A stretch of 64,000 nucleotides of DNA from Aquella oligotrophica (GCF_002892535.1 NZ_CP024847.1:496001-560000); one strand, 5' to 3'. Counted from the first letter of the stretch, positions 17,577 through 27,953 are shown. Numbers and translations are program-made. Notes: a model not told the origin generated them from the letters alone.

Positions 17577-18362
17577 ATGAAGAAAATATTGGTTGGTTTA
17601 ATGTTAATTGCTGGTTTAGCAGCATGTAATAACAATGGTGGGGGAAGCAACTCTGTATCTCCAGATAAAATCAAGGCTGATTTAGTTAAGCAGGTTCCTG
17701 GTTTAACTCAGGTGGATCAAGTAAACCCAACAAAAATTAGCGGTTTATATGAAGTTGTAGTTGGGCGTAAAATTTTTTATGTATCAACAGATGGTAAATT
17801 TGCGGTGTTTGGTAATATTGTTGATTTAGCAACTAAGCAAAGTGTAACAGAGCAAAGAATGCAGGATTTGGCTAAAGTTGATTTCAGCAAGTTACCTCTT
17901 GATTTGGCAATTAAACAGGTAAATGGTGATGGTAGTCGTAAGATTGCAGTATTTACTGATCCTGATTGTCCTTACTGTAAAATGTTTGAGAAACAAGTTG
18001 TGCCACAACTTCAGAATGTAACGGTTTATAGCTTCTTGTTCCCATTGCCAATTCACCCAAATGCTGCAACTCATGCTAAGCAGATCTGGTGTAGTAAAGA
18101 CCGTGCTGCTACTTGGGCTGCATGGATGCAGAAAGATACTGCTTTACCGACAAATACTAGCTGTGATACTTCTGGTTTGGATAAAGTTATGAAAGTTGGT
18201 ACTGAAGTAGTACAAGTTGATGGTACTCCAACTATCGTGTTATCAACTGGACAAATATTACCGGGTATGGTTCCAGCTGATCAATTAAATGCTAAACTGG
18301 ATGAAATTTCTGGTAAGGCTCCAGCTGCTGCATCTGCACCTAGTGCTTCAGCGGCAAAATAA
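17577..18362 (+). CDS. dsbC: DsbC-type disulfide isomerase, lipoprotein form
   Basis: 261 aa. The lipobox GLAAC puts the lipid-anchored cysteine at residue 17, so this copy is membrane-tethered in the periplasm. A dimerisation region (about 30-100) is followed by a thioredoxin fold with active site CPYC at 131-134, FPLPIHPNA, a second cysteine pair (IWCSK and NTSCD) and the cis-proline VDGTPTIV. It ends in an Ala/Ser-rich tail. It would repair wrong disulfides. A similar soluble copy follows after a terminator. Confidence 0.92.
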   Translation: MKKILVGLMLIAGLAACNNNGGGSNSVSPDKIKADLVKQVPGLTQVDQVNPTKISGLYEVVVGRKIFYVSTDGKFAVFGNIVDLATKQSVTEQRMQDLAKVDFSKLPLDLAIKQVNGDGSRKIAVFTDPDCPYCKMFEKQVVPQLQNVTVYSFLFPLPIHPNAATHAKQIWCSKDRAATWAAWMQKDTALPTNTSCDTSGLDKVMKVGTEVVQVDGTPTIVLSTGQILPGMVPADQLNAKLDEISGKAPAAASAPSASAAK

Positions 18363-18382
18363 TTCTTTGTAATTATTGACTG

Positions 18383-18412
18383 ACAGGCTTGTATTATGCA
18401 AGCCTGTTTTAA
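18383..18412 (+). terminator. Terminator between the two DsbC genes
   Basis: Perfect 9-bp stem ACAGGCTTG / CAAGCCTGT (18383-18391, 18399-18407), loop TATTATG, then TTTTAATTT. It would make expression of the downstream copy depend on read-through or its own start. Confidence 0.85.
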
Positions 18413-18429
18413 TTTCTGGGATATATTAA

Positions 18430-19194
18430 ATGCGTTTATCTGTTTATAATCTGCTATTAAGTGGCTTACTGGCAATATCAATTACAAACTCATTTGCCGC
18501 CGATGCTACAGTTCCTTCTGTGATAGCAAAAAATCTGCATAATAACTTACCTAACCTGACTATTGACAGGATAATCCCGACGCAAGTGCCCGGTATTTAC
18601 GAAGTTGATTCTGGGCGTAAAGTTTTTTATGTTGATTCTACCGGAAATTATGCTTTTGTAGGTAATTTACTTGATTTAACCAGTAAAACAAATTATACCG
18701 AAGCTAGAACCGAAGCTTTGAATCGCATAGATTTCAATAAACTACCACTTAATATTGCCATGAAAAAAATAATTGGTAATGGTCGGGATAAGATCGCAAT
18801 TTTCACTGATCCAGATTGTCCATTTTGTAAACGCCTTGAGGGTGAAACTATTCCCAAGTTAAAAAATGTGACAGTTTATTATTTTTTATACCCACTACCG
18901 ATTCATCCTGATGCTGTAAATGATTCCAAACGAATTTTATGCTCCGAGAATCCTGAAAGTGCAATGTTTGGTACTATGGTTAAAGGAATCCCGCTTACTA
19001 AGTATAATACCTGTGAAAATGCGGGGAGACTTACTAAAATGCAGGATGCTGCCAATAATTTGGTACAGGTAACTGGCACCCCAACGATAGTCTTGCCAAA
19101 TGGTAAGATTGTTTCTGGTCTAATCCCTGCGGACTACCTAACTAAGCTGATCGATGATAATAGTGTTGAGTCTGCAATCGCAGTAAAAAAATAA
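18430..19194 (+). CDS. DsbC-type disulfide isomerase, soluble periplasmic paralogue
   Basis: 254 aa. A cleavable signal peptide (about 1-23, ending NSFA) lacks a lipobox. The dimerisation domain and thioredoxin fold match the upstream copy, with active site CPFC at 130-133, LYPLPIHPDAVNDSKRILC and VTGTPTIVLPNGKIVSGLIPADYL. The Ala/Ser tail is absent. It is a tandem paralogue with moderate divergence, so an old duplication. It probably has the same oxidoreductase chemistry but is free in the periplasm. Confidence 0.9.
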   Translation: MRLSVYNLLLSGLLAISITNSFAADATVPSVIAKNLHNNLPNLTIDRIIPTQVPGIYEVDSGRKVFYVDSTGNYAFVGNLLDLTSKTNYTEARTEALNRIDFNKLPLNIAMKKIIGNGRDKIAIFTDPDCPFCKRLEGETIPKLKNVTVYYFLYPLPIHPDAVNDSKRILCSENPESAMFGTMVKGIPLTKYNTCENAGRLTKMQDAANNLVQVTGTPTIVLPNGKIVSGLIPADYLTKLIDDNSVESAIAVKK

Positions 19195-19233
19195 TATTTT
19201 AAAGAATAATTCTCAAAAAAGAAGAGTATATAA

Positions 19234-20247
19234 ATGAAAACGATTCTGGTAACTGGTGGTGCGGGTTATATTGGTTCCCATACAGTAGTGGAATTACTTA
19301 ATTCTGGTTATGAAGTTGTAATTGTTGATAACCTTATTAATTCAAATATTAAAGTTTTAGATAGAATTCAGTCAATATGTCAGAAACGTCCAATTTTTTA
19401 TAATTGTGACATTCTTGATAAAGTGTCTTTGGAACAAGTTTTTCAAAAACATGACTTTTCGGCAGTGATTCATTTTGCAGCATTGAAAGCGGTTGGTGAA
19501 TCGGTTAGGGAGCCACAGCGTTACTATACGAATAACGTTAGCGGAAGTCTGATCCTTTTTGAGCTTATGGCTAAATATAGCGTTAAGAAAATTGTATTTA
19601 GTTCCTCAGCTACAGTATATGGTGATCCAATAAGTGTACCAATAACGGAAGAATTCCCGTTATCTGCGACTAATCCATATGGGCAGACTAAACTAATGAT
19701 GGAGCAAATTTTACGTGATATCTATGCTGCCGATCGTGAATGGTCGATTGGAATACTCCGCTATTTTAATCCGGTTGGGGCACATTCGTCTGGTTTAATT
19801 GGTGAAGATCCAAATGGTATTCCGAATAATCTTATGCCATATATTAGTCAGGTTGCTGTTGGTAAGCTGGAATGTTTAAGTGTGTTTGGTAATGACTATC
19901 CAACCCATGATGGTACTGGTGTTCGTGATTATATTCATGTGGTTGATTTAGCACGTGGGCATCTTAAAGCACTTGAGTATCTTGAAGCAAATGGCGGTGA
20001 ATTGATCGTTAATCTTGGTACTGGAACTGGTTATTCTGTCCTAGATGTAGTCAAAGCTTTTGAACTTGCTAGTGGTAAGGTAATCAATTACCAGATTAAA
20101 CCGCGCCGTTCTGGTGATGTTGCCAAGTGTTTTGCTAATCCGGCAAAGGCTTTGGAATTATTGGGTTGGCAAACTACTTATGATTTAGAGCAAATGTGTC
20201 GCGATACGTGGAACTGGCAGCAAAAAAACCCTCAAGGTTATACCTAG
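19234..20247 (+). CDS. galE: UDP-glucose 4-epimerase
   Basis: 337 aa extended short-chain dehydrogenase. [17 protein letters not shown] binds NAD, the catalytic pair is in [11 protein letters not shown], and the [10 protein letters not shown] and [29 protein letters not shown] segments are specific for GalE. It interconverts UDP-glucose and UDP-galactose, feeding surface polysaccharide or galactose use. No other gal gene is nearby. recB starts 37 bp after the stop. Confidence 0.97.
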   Translation: MKTILVTGGAGYIGSHTVVELLNSGYEVVIVDNLINSNIKVLDRIQSICQKRPIFYNCDILDKVSLEQVFQKHDFSAVIHFAALKAVGESVREPQRYYTNNVSGSLILFELMAKYSVKKIVFSSSATVYGDPISVPITEEFPLSATNPYGQTKLMMEQILRDIYAADREWSIGILRYFNPVGAHSSGLIGEDPNGIPNNLMPYISQVAVGKLECLSVFGNDYPTHDGTGVRDYIHVVDLARGHLKALEYLEANGGELIVNLGTGTGYSVLDVVKAFELASGKVINYQIKPRRSGDVAKCFANPAKALELLGWQTTYDLEQMCRDTWNWQQKNPQGYT

Positions 20248-20284
20248 GCTGCATCTTGTTTTCCATCTAAATTGAGTAAGAGTT

Positions 20285-23200
20285 ATGATGAGCACGCTAC
20301 ACCCTTTACAGCAAATCAGTTTTAATACGGCGCATCAAGCGCATGTGATTGAAGCTAGTGCCGGTACTGGTAAAACTTGGACAATAGAACGTCTTTTTAT
20401 CAAGGCATTGCTCGAAGGAACACAAGCTGATAATGCTAGATTGCCATTAGCCATTGAAAATATTTTAGTGGTAACTTTTACCAATGATGCGACTGATGAA
20501 TTAAAAAGCCGGATTAGCGAGCAAATTCAAGTAACTATGACGCAAATGATTTATTTGCGCAATAATCCTGATATCTGTTCTGCTCTTAGCGATGATGCTT
20601 TTTCTGAATACCTTATGAGTAGGCTTCAGCAAAATGAATTTGATAAAGACATTACGATTCTTAATCGCGCAGTACAAAATTTTGATCAGGCTGCAATTTA
20701 TACTATTCACGGGTTTTGTAATAAAATTTTGCATGACTATCAGTTTGACTGTGGTGTCAATGCTGATTTTGAGTTGGTTGCTAGTAAAACTGAGCTAATT
20801 AATACCCTTGTTGAAGATTTTATCCGAAAATCTATTATTACGGAGCTAAAGTTTGCTTCTCATGTTGATGCTATTATGGCAAATCTGGCGGCAATGTTTC
20901 TTGATAATCGTGGAGAAGATATAAGTCTGCCAGAGGCTATTGCTGCTAAGTTGCCTAAAGATCTTTTTATTGTAGCTAAAGATGGATACCGGATTAAATA
21001 TAATTTGTCTGGAGTTGAGCCTAATTTTGCTATGTTAACTAATCGTGAATTAATAAAAAATTCAGATGAATTTAGGTTGGCAAAAGCTCAATTTTTATCA
21101 GCAGTCATTAACTATCTTGTAATTAGCTTTCCTGATTTGCCTGCTAATAATTTTCAGATTTCTTATGATGAATTAATCCAGCGAGTTACTGATGCCGTCA
21201 GAAATAATTCAAACCTTGCTGATAAGTTATATATCAGTTTTCCGCTGGCTTTTGTTGATGAGTTTCAGGATACTGATGCGTTGCAATGGCAGATATTTAG
21301 TAGTATCTACTATTTGGAAACCAATGTTCGAGGACATTTGGTAGTAGTTGGTGATCCCAAGCAGGCAATTTACCGTTTTCGTGGTGCAGATGTTGATACT
21401 TATCTAGATGCTAAGAAACAAATCGGTTCTTCCCTTATTTTAGAACATAACTTTCGTTCTCATCCGAATATAATGAATTTTGTCAATCAGCTATTTAGTC
21501 TTGATAATCAGCGAATTGATGATGTTAGTTTAAGTTTTTTAGGGGCGGGAATTGGATATCATCCAGTAATTGCTGCAGCAAATAATTCAGAGCTAGTTTT
21601 ACCTACTGCTAGTGAGTTAAAAAGCTCTGTGGCAAAGCGAGGTGTTGACGCAAATTTCTATGATGCCGAAGTGCAACTGGTTGCTGTACGCGGAGTAACA
21701 AAAGATCTACGGCAGCAAAAATTATTAATCAGCATGACATTTGAAATTCTGGCATTGCTAAATGAAAATCCAGAGTTGTCTGGGAAAATAGCGATACTTG
21801 TTACTAAAAACCGTGAAGCGAGTGAGATAGTCTCGTTTTTGTCCCGTTATGGTATCAGAGCTAGTGAGCTAAAGCTTGGTAGTATCTATGCTTCAACTAC
21901 TGCTCATGATCTATTATTATTATTTCGTTCTCTTCTTGATTTATCTGATCGGCGTAGTTTTATAAAAGCACTGAGTTCAGGATTATTTAATGTACCGTTA
22001 CATTTGTTGCAATTAAATATGGAGGCTAATAATCAGACTCTAATGCTTTGGCAACAACGATTTTTTAGCTATAAACAAATCTGGGAAGCTCAGGGTATAA
22101 TTTCCATGATTTATGCCTTTTTAAAAGATATCGAATTAGATAGCCAATCTGGTCTTGACAAAAAAATAAGTCGTAGAACTATTGCCAATTTATGGCAACT
22201 TGGAGAGTTGCTTAATCGCGAAGGTGAGTTACTAAAAAATAACTTTGAATTGGTGTTTTGGTTTGATAAACGGATAAAATCAGTTCGGCAAAATGTGATA
22301 ACAGAGCTTGATGGTAGTAGTGAAGAGCTTATTCGCTTAGATAACGATGATGAGCAAATAATAATCACTACCCAGCACAAATCTAAAGGTTTGGAATATG
22401 AGGTACTGTTCTGTCCATATTTCAAGAGCGGAATTCAGTTAGATGGAACTTATGATTTTAATTATCGGCGTCCTTTTTTTAGCAGCTATCGTGATGGGGA
22501 TAAGATTAATCCCATAATGGTGATGGATAGTGATGTTGGACACAAAATTGTAAGCAATGATAACAAAGAAGCACATCGCTTAAACTATGTAGCACTAACC
22601 AGAGCAAAAAGTCGGATCTATATTTATCTTAAACAGCCAACAATTACTAAATCTACTGGTAAATATAATTCTTTACAACGTCCGGATAAATTGGTCGAGT
22701 TATTTGGTTATATAGCTGAAGACCCGCTTGATACCAGTCATCCGTTATTTAATTACCCACATTTTTTTTGTGATAATCCATCTTTGGCAATAAAAAATAA
22801 TGTAAACCTTCCGGGAGTTTCTGTTTATAATCGAGATGAGCTAAGTGAAAAAGAGTTAGATAAATTAAGACTTAATAATGCAGATAACAAAATTGATTTT
22901 CTTCCTTTAAGTTTATTTGCTGCAAATATAGATTTATCACCCAGATATTCCCGCCAAAGTTACACGGCACTAACTCGGCACGATAGTACAACTCAAATGG
23001 TTGCTGATTATTATGTTGCTGAACCGGGCGAATTAGCCAAGGAGATAACTTATCGCTATTCAGTATTAAATGATAAAGAGTTAAGTGGAGCTAGTTTTGG
23101 AGTATTATTTCATGAGTTATGTGAAAATTATCCTCTTAGTGATGCTAGTTTCTCAACTATTTTGCATGAGCATAATGTAGTAAATGAAATTTATCATAAA

Positions 23201-23797
23201 GAGCTAAAATCAATGCTTGAAGAGGTATTTAATTATCCACTAATGGATAGACTTACCCTCAATGCACTAAGAAATTCCTCACAGCATGAGCTAGAATTTA
23301 ACCTTTTAATTACAAATCCGGTTAGCTTTAAAAATGATCTCGCTATTCTTATCGCAGATTATTTTGGTGCTAGCCATCCATTTACTGAGGCAGTAAAATC
23401 ACTTGATAAAATTAATGCTGGATTTTTAAATGGATTTATTGATTTATTTTTCATGTATGATAATAAATATTGGGTGCTTGATTATAAAACTAATAAACTT
23501 ACAGCTTATCCATCTGCCACAAATCATGAAGCATCTGAGAATGTGTTAATTGAGTCAATGGCAGATCACCATTATTATTTGCAGTATTTACTTTATCTGG
23601 TAGCTATCAAACGTTATTTGGAACAGTTTTTTGCAATTCCTGATGCTAGTGCGATGTTAGGTGGTGCGATTTATTTTTATGTTCGGGCAGTTTATCAAGA
23701 GAATCAGGAAACATATGCAGGTGTGTATATTGATGTTAATTGTCAGAATTTAATCCGCGATCTTGATGCTTTATTGAAAGGCAATCCAGATGGCTAA
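20285..23797 (+). CDS. recB: Exodeoxyribonuclease V beta subunit RecB
   Basis: 1170 aa UvrD-type 3'-5' helicase with C-terminal nuclease. Walker A EASAGTGKTWTIERL lies at 23-37, the DEFQDTDALQW motif II near 320-330, GDPKQAIYRFRGAD follows, and TTQHKSKGLEYEVLF and VALTRAKSRIYI are late helicase motifs. The nuclease motif is LDYKTNKL near residue 1070, with upstream GFIDLFF supplying the metal-binding Asp. The RecBCD complex resects double-strand breaks and loads RecA. recD overlaps by 8 bases, but recC is absent here. Confidence 0.95.
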   Translation: MMSTLHPLQQISFNTAHQAHVIEASAGTGKTWTIERLFIKALLEGTQADNARLPLAIENILVVTFTNDATDELKSRISEQIQVTMTQMIYLRNNPDICSALSDDAFSEYLMSRLQQNEFDKDITILNRAVQNFDQAAIYTIHGFCNKILHDYQFDCGVNADFELVASKTELINTLVEDFIRKSIITELKFASHVDAIMANLAAMFLDNRGEDISLPEAIAAKLPKDLFIVAKDGYRIKYNLSGVEPNFAMLTNRELIKNSDEFRLAKAQFLSAVINYLVISFPDLPANNFQISYDELIQRVTDAVRNNSNLADKLYISFPLAFVDEFQDTDALQWQIFSSIYYLETNVRGHLVVVGDPKQAIYRFRGADVDTYLDAKKQIGSSLILEHNFRSHPNIMNFVNQLFSLDNQRIDDVSLSFLGAGIGYHPVIAAANNSELVLPTASELKSSVAKRGVDANFYDAEVQLVAVRGVTKDLRQQKLLISMTFEILALLNENPELSGKIAILVTKNREASEIVSFLSRYGIRASELKLGSIYASTTAHDLLLLFRSLLDLSDRRSFIKALSSGLFNVPLHLLQLNMEANNQTLMLWQQRFFSYKQIWEAQGIISMIYAFLKDIELDSQSGLDKKISRRTIANLWQLGELLNREGELLKNNFELVFWFDKRIKSVRQNVITELDGSSEELIRLDNDDEQIIITTQHKSKGLEYEVLFCPYFKSGIQLDGTYDFNYRRPFFSSYRDGDKINPIMVMDSDVGHKIVSNDNKEAHRLNYVALTRAKSRIYIYLKQPTITKSTGKYNSLQRPDKLVELFGYIAEDPLDTSHPLFNYPHFFCDNPSLAIKNNVNLPGVSVYNRDELSEKELDKLRLNNADNKIDFLPLSLFAANIDLSPRYSRQSYTALTRHDSTTQMVADYYVAEPGELAKEITYRYSVLNDKELSGASFGVLFHELCENYPLSDASFSTILHEHNVVNEIYHKELKSMLEEVFNYPLMDRLTLNALRNSSQHELEFNLLITNPVSFKNDLAILIADYFGASHPFTEAVKSLDKINAGFLNGFIDLFFMYDNKYWVLDYKTNKLTAYPSATNHEASENVLIESMADHHYYLQYLLYLVAIKRYLEQFFAIPDASAMLGGAIYFYVRAVYQENQETYAGVYIDVNCQNLIRDLDALLKGNPDG

Positions 23798-25598
23798 CTT
23801 TAGTACTGAATTGATTAAACTTGCCGATACCATAATTGATGAAAAAGAAAAATCCATATTACTGGCTATAATTGATCTTTTACAATCGGACTTATTAAGT
23901 GGACATAGCTGTAGCAATCTGGCAGTAGTTTCGAATAAATTAAATCAGTCTTCGGATCAGATCAGGAAATTACTACTTGATTCTGGGCTTGCTGCCCCTA
24001 TGAATCTTGATAATAAGACTGGCGGTTCTCCAGTTATTCCAGCAAAACCAATTGTTATTTTCCATAATTTAGTATATTTGAATCGCTATTTTTATTATGA
24101 ATACAGGGTTGCTACAAAAATTAGTCAATTAGGGAAAGTATATCCAGATAGTGATAAAGCTCTTAGCATACTTGAGCAACTGGGAGCTATCCGAAATACT
24201 CATAAATTACCAAATCAAGCGCAGTTTGCTGCAATTCAAAATTGTATTTCGCGTCAATTAAGCATCATAACCGGTGGTCCTGGTACAGGTAAAACAACCA
24301 CAGTTACTTTGTTATTATGGGCATTATCCAATCTTTATTATAATGATAAATTAAACGTTAAAATATGTGCTCCAACAGGAAAAGCGGCAAATCGGGTTAA
24401 AGAGTCGATCATGAATTCTCTGGAGTTTTTTAAACGCCATGAATTACCACTAGAATGCGATTTATTTACAATGTTATTTGCCAATAGTAGCAGCTTTACA
24501 ACCATTCATAAATTACTAGGGTATCGTCAGAATAGCATATATTTTCGCCATAATGAAACAAACAGTCTTGATGTTGATATTCTGATAGTCGACGAATCAT
24601 CTATGATCGGTCTTTCTTTATTTAGTAAATTACTTTCTGCGATAGATCCCTTAAAAACCAGGCATATAATATTTTTAGGTGATAGAAATCAGTTATCTTC
24701 TGTTGAGGAGGGCTATGTATTTGCCTCTCTTGTGAAATCTGAATCCCTCTGTCATTATGAAAGTCCTAAAGCCAAAGCTCAATTACTACAGCCGGAACTA
24801 TTTCAAATAGATGATATAGCAAGTGGGAAAAATCAGCAGTTGGTAAGTGAATTGCTAGTGAGTAATCGGAGTAATGGCGAAATCAGTAAATTATCTTTAG
24901 CTATACTTTGTGGGAATCTTGATTTAGTCTACGATTTATTAGCCGAGGGTAGTCAGACTAGTCTTCGGCCATTAAATATGAGCGAATTAATGTCTGAATT
25001 ATTTAAAACTGGTGATTGTTGGGATAGATATGGTAATTTTCTACAAGAAAATGCTGCAACTAAGATTGATATATCTGAAGTGTTTTTGGCATTTAACCAG
25101 CAAGTAGTTTTATCCGCAACTAATAATGGTTTCTTTGGAGTTAATAATTTAAATCTTTTGATTGAAAAACGCATTAAGCATAAACTATCTATTAATGAAG
25201 AGTGGTACACTGGGCGACCTATAATGATATTAAGTAATGATTATGCGTTGGGTCTTTTTAATGGTGATATTGGTATTTGCCAGATTTGTGATAGTCAGAA
25301 AATCGTTGTTTTTCCTGATGGACGTAGCTTCATTCCGGAGATCTTACCTAGATATCAGCTGGCATATGCAATTACAATACATAAATCACAGGGTTCAGAG
25401 TATAATAATGTAAATATTGTTTTACCCGATATTAAGCAGCTAGAAGAAATATATAGCCGAGAGTTAATTTATACTGCCGTAACTAGGGCAAAGCACAGAG
25501 TGACAATTTTTAGTTCTAAGACTAACCTTGATAGAAGTATATTAAACCAACTTGAGCGGAATACTGGCTTGCAGCTTATGCTACAATCACAAATCTAG
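23790..25598 (+). CDS. recD: Exodeoxyribonuclease V alpha subunit RecD
   Basis: 602 aa SF1B 5'-3' helicase. Walker A ITGGPGTGKTTT lies at about 160-171, motif II is DILIVDESSMIGLSLF, GDRNQLSSVEEG is motif III, and AYAITIHKSQGSEYNNVNIVLP and YTAVTRAKHRVTIF are motifs V-VI. It begins with a RecD-type N-terminal domain that normally docks on RecC. It is coupled to recB by an 8-base overlap. Confidence 0.95.
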   Translation: MANFSTELIKLADTIIDEKEKSILLAIIDLLQSDLLSGHSCSNLAVVSNKLNQSSDQIRKLLLDSGLAAPMNLDNKTGGSPVIPAKPIVIFHNLVYLNRYFYYEYRVATKISQLGKVYPDSDKALSILEQLGAIRNTHKLPNQAQFAAIQNCISRQLSIITGGPGTGKTTTVTLLLWALSNLYYNDKLNVKICAPTGKAANRVKESIMNSLEFFKRHELPLECDLFTMLFANSSSFTTIHKLLGYRQNSIYFRHNETNSLDVDILIVDESSMIGLSLFSKLLSAIDPLKTRHIIFLGDRNQLSSVEEGYVFASLVKSESLCHYESPKAKAQLLQPELFQIDDIASGKNQQLVSELLVSNRSNGEISKLSLAILCGNLDLVYDLLAEGSQTSLRPLNMSELMSELFKTGDCWDRYGNFLQENAATKIDISEVFLAFNQQVVLSATNNGFFGVNNLNLLIEKRIKHKLSINEEWYTGRPIMILSNDYALGLFNGDIGICQICDSQKIVVFPDGRSFIPEILPRYQLAYAITIHKSQGSEYNNVNIVLPDIKQLEEIYSRELIYTAVTRAKHRVTIFSSKTNLDRSILNQLERNTGLQLMLQSQI

Positions 25599-25724
25599 TT
25601 ATATAAATTTACTTTGAAATCAAAAGCCAAAGGTAATAAGAAAATTCGAGCGTAAGTACTGCGGATATTTTATGGTTTTAGCGTAATAATTTAATTGTTT
25701 ACTTTATGACATTAAAGAAAAATC

Positions 25725-25946
25725 ATGTTGCGAAAAATTTTAAAATGGCGAAATAATTTATGGTTACATATGTCTGTAATTATTATCGTATATGTTTTAA
25801 TTCAGGTTTTTGACAAGTATTTAAAGGTTGACTATGCCCTTGAATTAGGGTTGATTATATATCTATTATTTGTATTGTTAAGTTTTTTTGTTAATTTTAC
25901 TAAATATTATCAACGCCGTGATGAGCGTAAAAATCAGAAGAGGTAA
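25725..25946 (+). CDS. Small two-helix membrane protein
   Basis: 73 aa. Two hydrophobic helices (about 14-30, HMSVIIIVYVLIQVF; about 41-58, LGLIIYLLFVLLSFFV) are joined by a short loop. The positive-inside tail YYQRRDERKNQKR suggests a cytoplasmic C-terminus. No family recognised. It ends 5 bp before the cytochrome b561 gene on the same strand, so it may be co-transcribed with it. Confidence 0.6.
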   Translation: MLRKILKWRNNLWLHMSVIIIVYVLIQVFDKYLKVDYALELGLIIYLLFVLLSFFVNFTKYYQRRDERKNQKR

Positions 25947-25951
25947 CATCA

Positions 25952-26488
25952 ATGGACAAAGATTATGTAAGTTATGGTCGAGTTGCTAAATTTTTACACT
26001 GGACAATGGCAATACTTATACTGTTAAACTACTTTCTTGGGCTTACTTTAGATAAGACTAGTCTGTATAATTTTCATAAACAAACAGGGCTTACAATCTT
26101 GGCTTTAGCAATTATCCGGATTGTCTGGCGGATTTTGGATCAGTATCCTGCTCCAGTTAAATCGCTAACTATGCTTGAAAGATCTGGAGCCAAGCTAGGG
26201 CATCTGGCATTATATTTATTTATGCTGCTAGTCCCTGTATCTGGGATTTTAATGGTTAATTCGTACGGCTACTCTTTGGAGTTTTGGGGTTTATTTACTA
26301 TTCCTGAGATTATTCAAATGCAAAGTAGCCAGAATAGCCACATACTTGCTGAGATGCATGAGATCTTAGCGAATACCATGATTGCAATAGTTGCGGTACA
26401 TGTGCTCGCAGCATTAAAACATCATTTGGTCGATAAAAATGAAGTTTTAATGCGCATGATTCCTTTTGGTCGCAAGCATAAGCAATAG
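25952..26488 (+). CDS. Cytochrome b561 (CybB-type)
   Basis: 178 aa four-helix membrane cytochrome. Haem-ligand histidines are visible in KFLHWTMAI (helix 1), FHKQTGLTIL (helix 2), EMHEILANTMI and AVHVLAALKHHLVDK (helix 4). VWRI and the small-residue stretch after GHLALYLFMLLVPVSGIL also fit. CybB moves electrons from ubiquinol in the inner membrane and can oxidise superoxide. AGAGG precedes the ATG. Confidence 0.92.
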   Translation: MDKDYVSYGRVAKFLHWTMAILILLNYFLGLTLDKTSLYNFHKQTGLTILALAIIRIVWRILDQYPAPVKSLTMLERSGAKLGHLALYLFMLLVPVSGILMVNSYGYSLEFWGLFTIPEIIQMQSSQNSHILAEMHEILANTMIAIVAVHVLAALKHHLVDKNEVLMRMIPFGRKHKQ

Positions 26489-26495
26489 AGAGGTT

Positions 26496-27686
26496 TTATT
26501 GCCAACTGCGATTCTTTACCAGTTTTGCAAAATTAAAGCAAATTATTAGCATAACTATTCCACAAATTAGATTTACTATTGCGAAACTGGCAACGCTATA
26601 ATTGAAGTGATCGCAGATTTTATTCACGATTTCAATGCTCGCTGCCATACTGGCAGACTGGACGATATTTAGTGTTGCAGCACTCATGCTATTAGATACT
26701 CCAGTTGAAGTAATCGCAATCCGAAATATCGAGCCATTATATAAACCAATTCCGAAAGAAGCTAGGAACATTCCCATGATAAAAATCCAGGTATGCATAT
26801 GGAAAATGGCAGCAATTAATAGTCCAATAAAAGATAAAACTGTTCCACGCGTAATAAGCTTATAAAAGCTGAAGCGACCAGCAAGAAACTGAATGCTAAT
26901 ACTACTTAAAATAAACCCACCAAAAACTAGTGATTGATAAATTATATAATCGCTATAGCTTTTCCCTAGTGTTTTTAGTACCAGAACTGGAGCTAGTCCA
27001 ATCCAGGCAATCATTGGCAGACAGATTACTGCGATAATTATCGCTCCTTGTAATAGAAATCTGGTAGTAATGATTGTACGATACGTTACAAGAATTTCTT
27101 TAAACGGCATTATTTCACTACTTGGTTTACTATTTGGCATATTTCTGGCAAGTCCAATTAATGAAACAATCGCTAGAATTGCGGTTACTATAAATACATA
27201 ACGCCAATTAGCAGCTATGATAATTGCACTACCTATAACAGGTCCAATTAATGGCGCAAATATACTAATGTTTGATACTAATGAGCATAATTTAACAGCC
27301 ATTTTATCATCAAACAATTCATGAATTGTAGCATAGCCAATAAAGATAAAACATAATCCCAAACCTTGAATGTAGCGTGCGGTAAGGAATTGCCCTATAT
27401 TGGTTGCAAAGGGAATGATCCCACTTGCTACCAGAAACAGTAAGTTCCCAAATAATAGGATGTTTCGTTTGCCAAAGCGATCACAAAGCGGTCCGAGAAA
27501 TATCTGTAGTGTACTTCCACCAATGATATAGAGCGACAAGGACTTGGCAATATTATCTGTTGAACTATGAAATTCATTCACAACGCTAATCATACCGGGC
27601 ATAATCATGTCGTTTGCAATATATACATTAAATTCATAAATTATGAAAAATACCGCAAAAAGCAAAATACTCTTTTTGTTATCCAT
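26496..27686 (-). CDS. MdfA-like MFS multidrug exporter (copy 1)
   Basis: 396 aa, 12 predicted membrane helices. The first-helix region YEFNVYIANDMIMPGM is close to MdfA, including the membrane-embedded acidic residue that accepts drug and proton. GPLCDRFGKRNILLFGN is the MFS A motif, RYIQGLGLCFIFIGYATIHE and APLIGPVIGSAI are also MdfA-like. It is predicted to export cationic or neutral drugs by proton antiport. It faces the cytochrome b561 gene with only 7 bp between stops. A paralogue lies on the other side of icd. Confidence 0.9.
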   Translation of the reverse strand: MDNKKSILLFAVFFIIYEFNVYIANDMIMPGMISVVNEFHSSTDNIAKSLSLYIIGGSTLQIFLGPLCDRFGKRNILLFGNLLFLVASGIIPFATNIGQFLTARYIQGLGLCFIFIGYATIHELFDDKMAVKLCSLVSNISIFAPLIGPVIGSAIIIAANWRYVFIVTAILAIVSLIGLARNMPNSKPSSEIMPFKEILVTYRTIITTRFLLQGAIIIAVICLPMIAWIGLAPVLVLKTLGKSYSDYIIYQSLVFGGFILSSISIQFLAGRFSFYKLITRGTVLSFIGLLIAAIFHMHTWIFIMGMFLASFGIGLYNGSIFRIAITSTGVSNSMSAATLNIVQSASMAASIEIVNKICDHFNYSVASFAIVNLICGIVMLIICFNFAKLVKNRSWQ

Positions 27687-27736
27687 TTATATTCCATTTC
27701 AATTATAAGGGGATCTAACATAACTACTGTTATTTG

Positions 27737-27769
27737 ATAAGTTCATTTATTTATTGGATAAGAACTTAT
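27737..27769. repeat. Inverted repeat upstream of the exporter gene, candidate operator
   Basis: ATAAGTTC (27737-27744) and GAACTTAT (27762-27769), perfect 8-bp arms with 17 nt between, ending 51 bp before the exporter start codon. Placement suits a regulator site; no regulator gene is adjacent. Confidence 0.4.
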
Positions 27770-27920
27770 ATTAGGTGAACAAGTGAATTAAATACTATTT
27801 ATATAGAATCGTATAGTTTGTAGCTTGGAATTATTTGAAGAAACTATCATAGAGTTATCCGGTGGATAGTTTTATTGTAATGCATCTAATTACTAACTGT
27901 AAGCCGTGTCGCTTGCACCT

Positions 27921-27953
27921 ACTATGTATTTTGCCTAATAATATACATAGTAA
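27921..27953. repeat. Perfect 10-bp inverted repeat
   Basis: TACTATGTAT (27921-27930) and ATACATAGTA (27944-27953) with a 13-nt centre. No strong T-run follows on either strand, so it is not a clear terminator. Function unknown. Confidence 0.45.
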
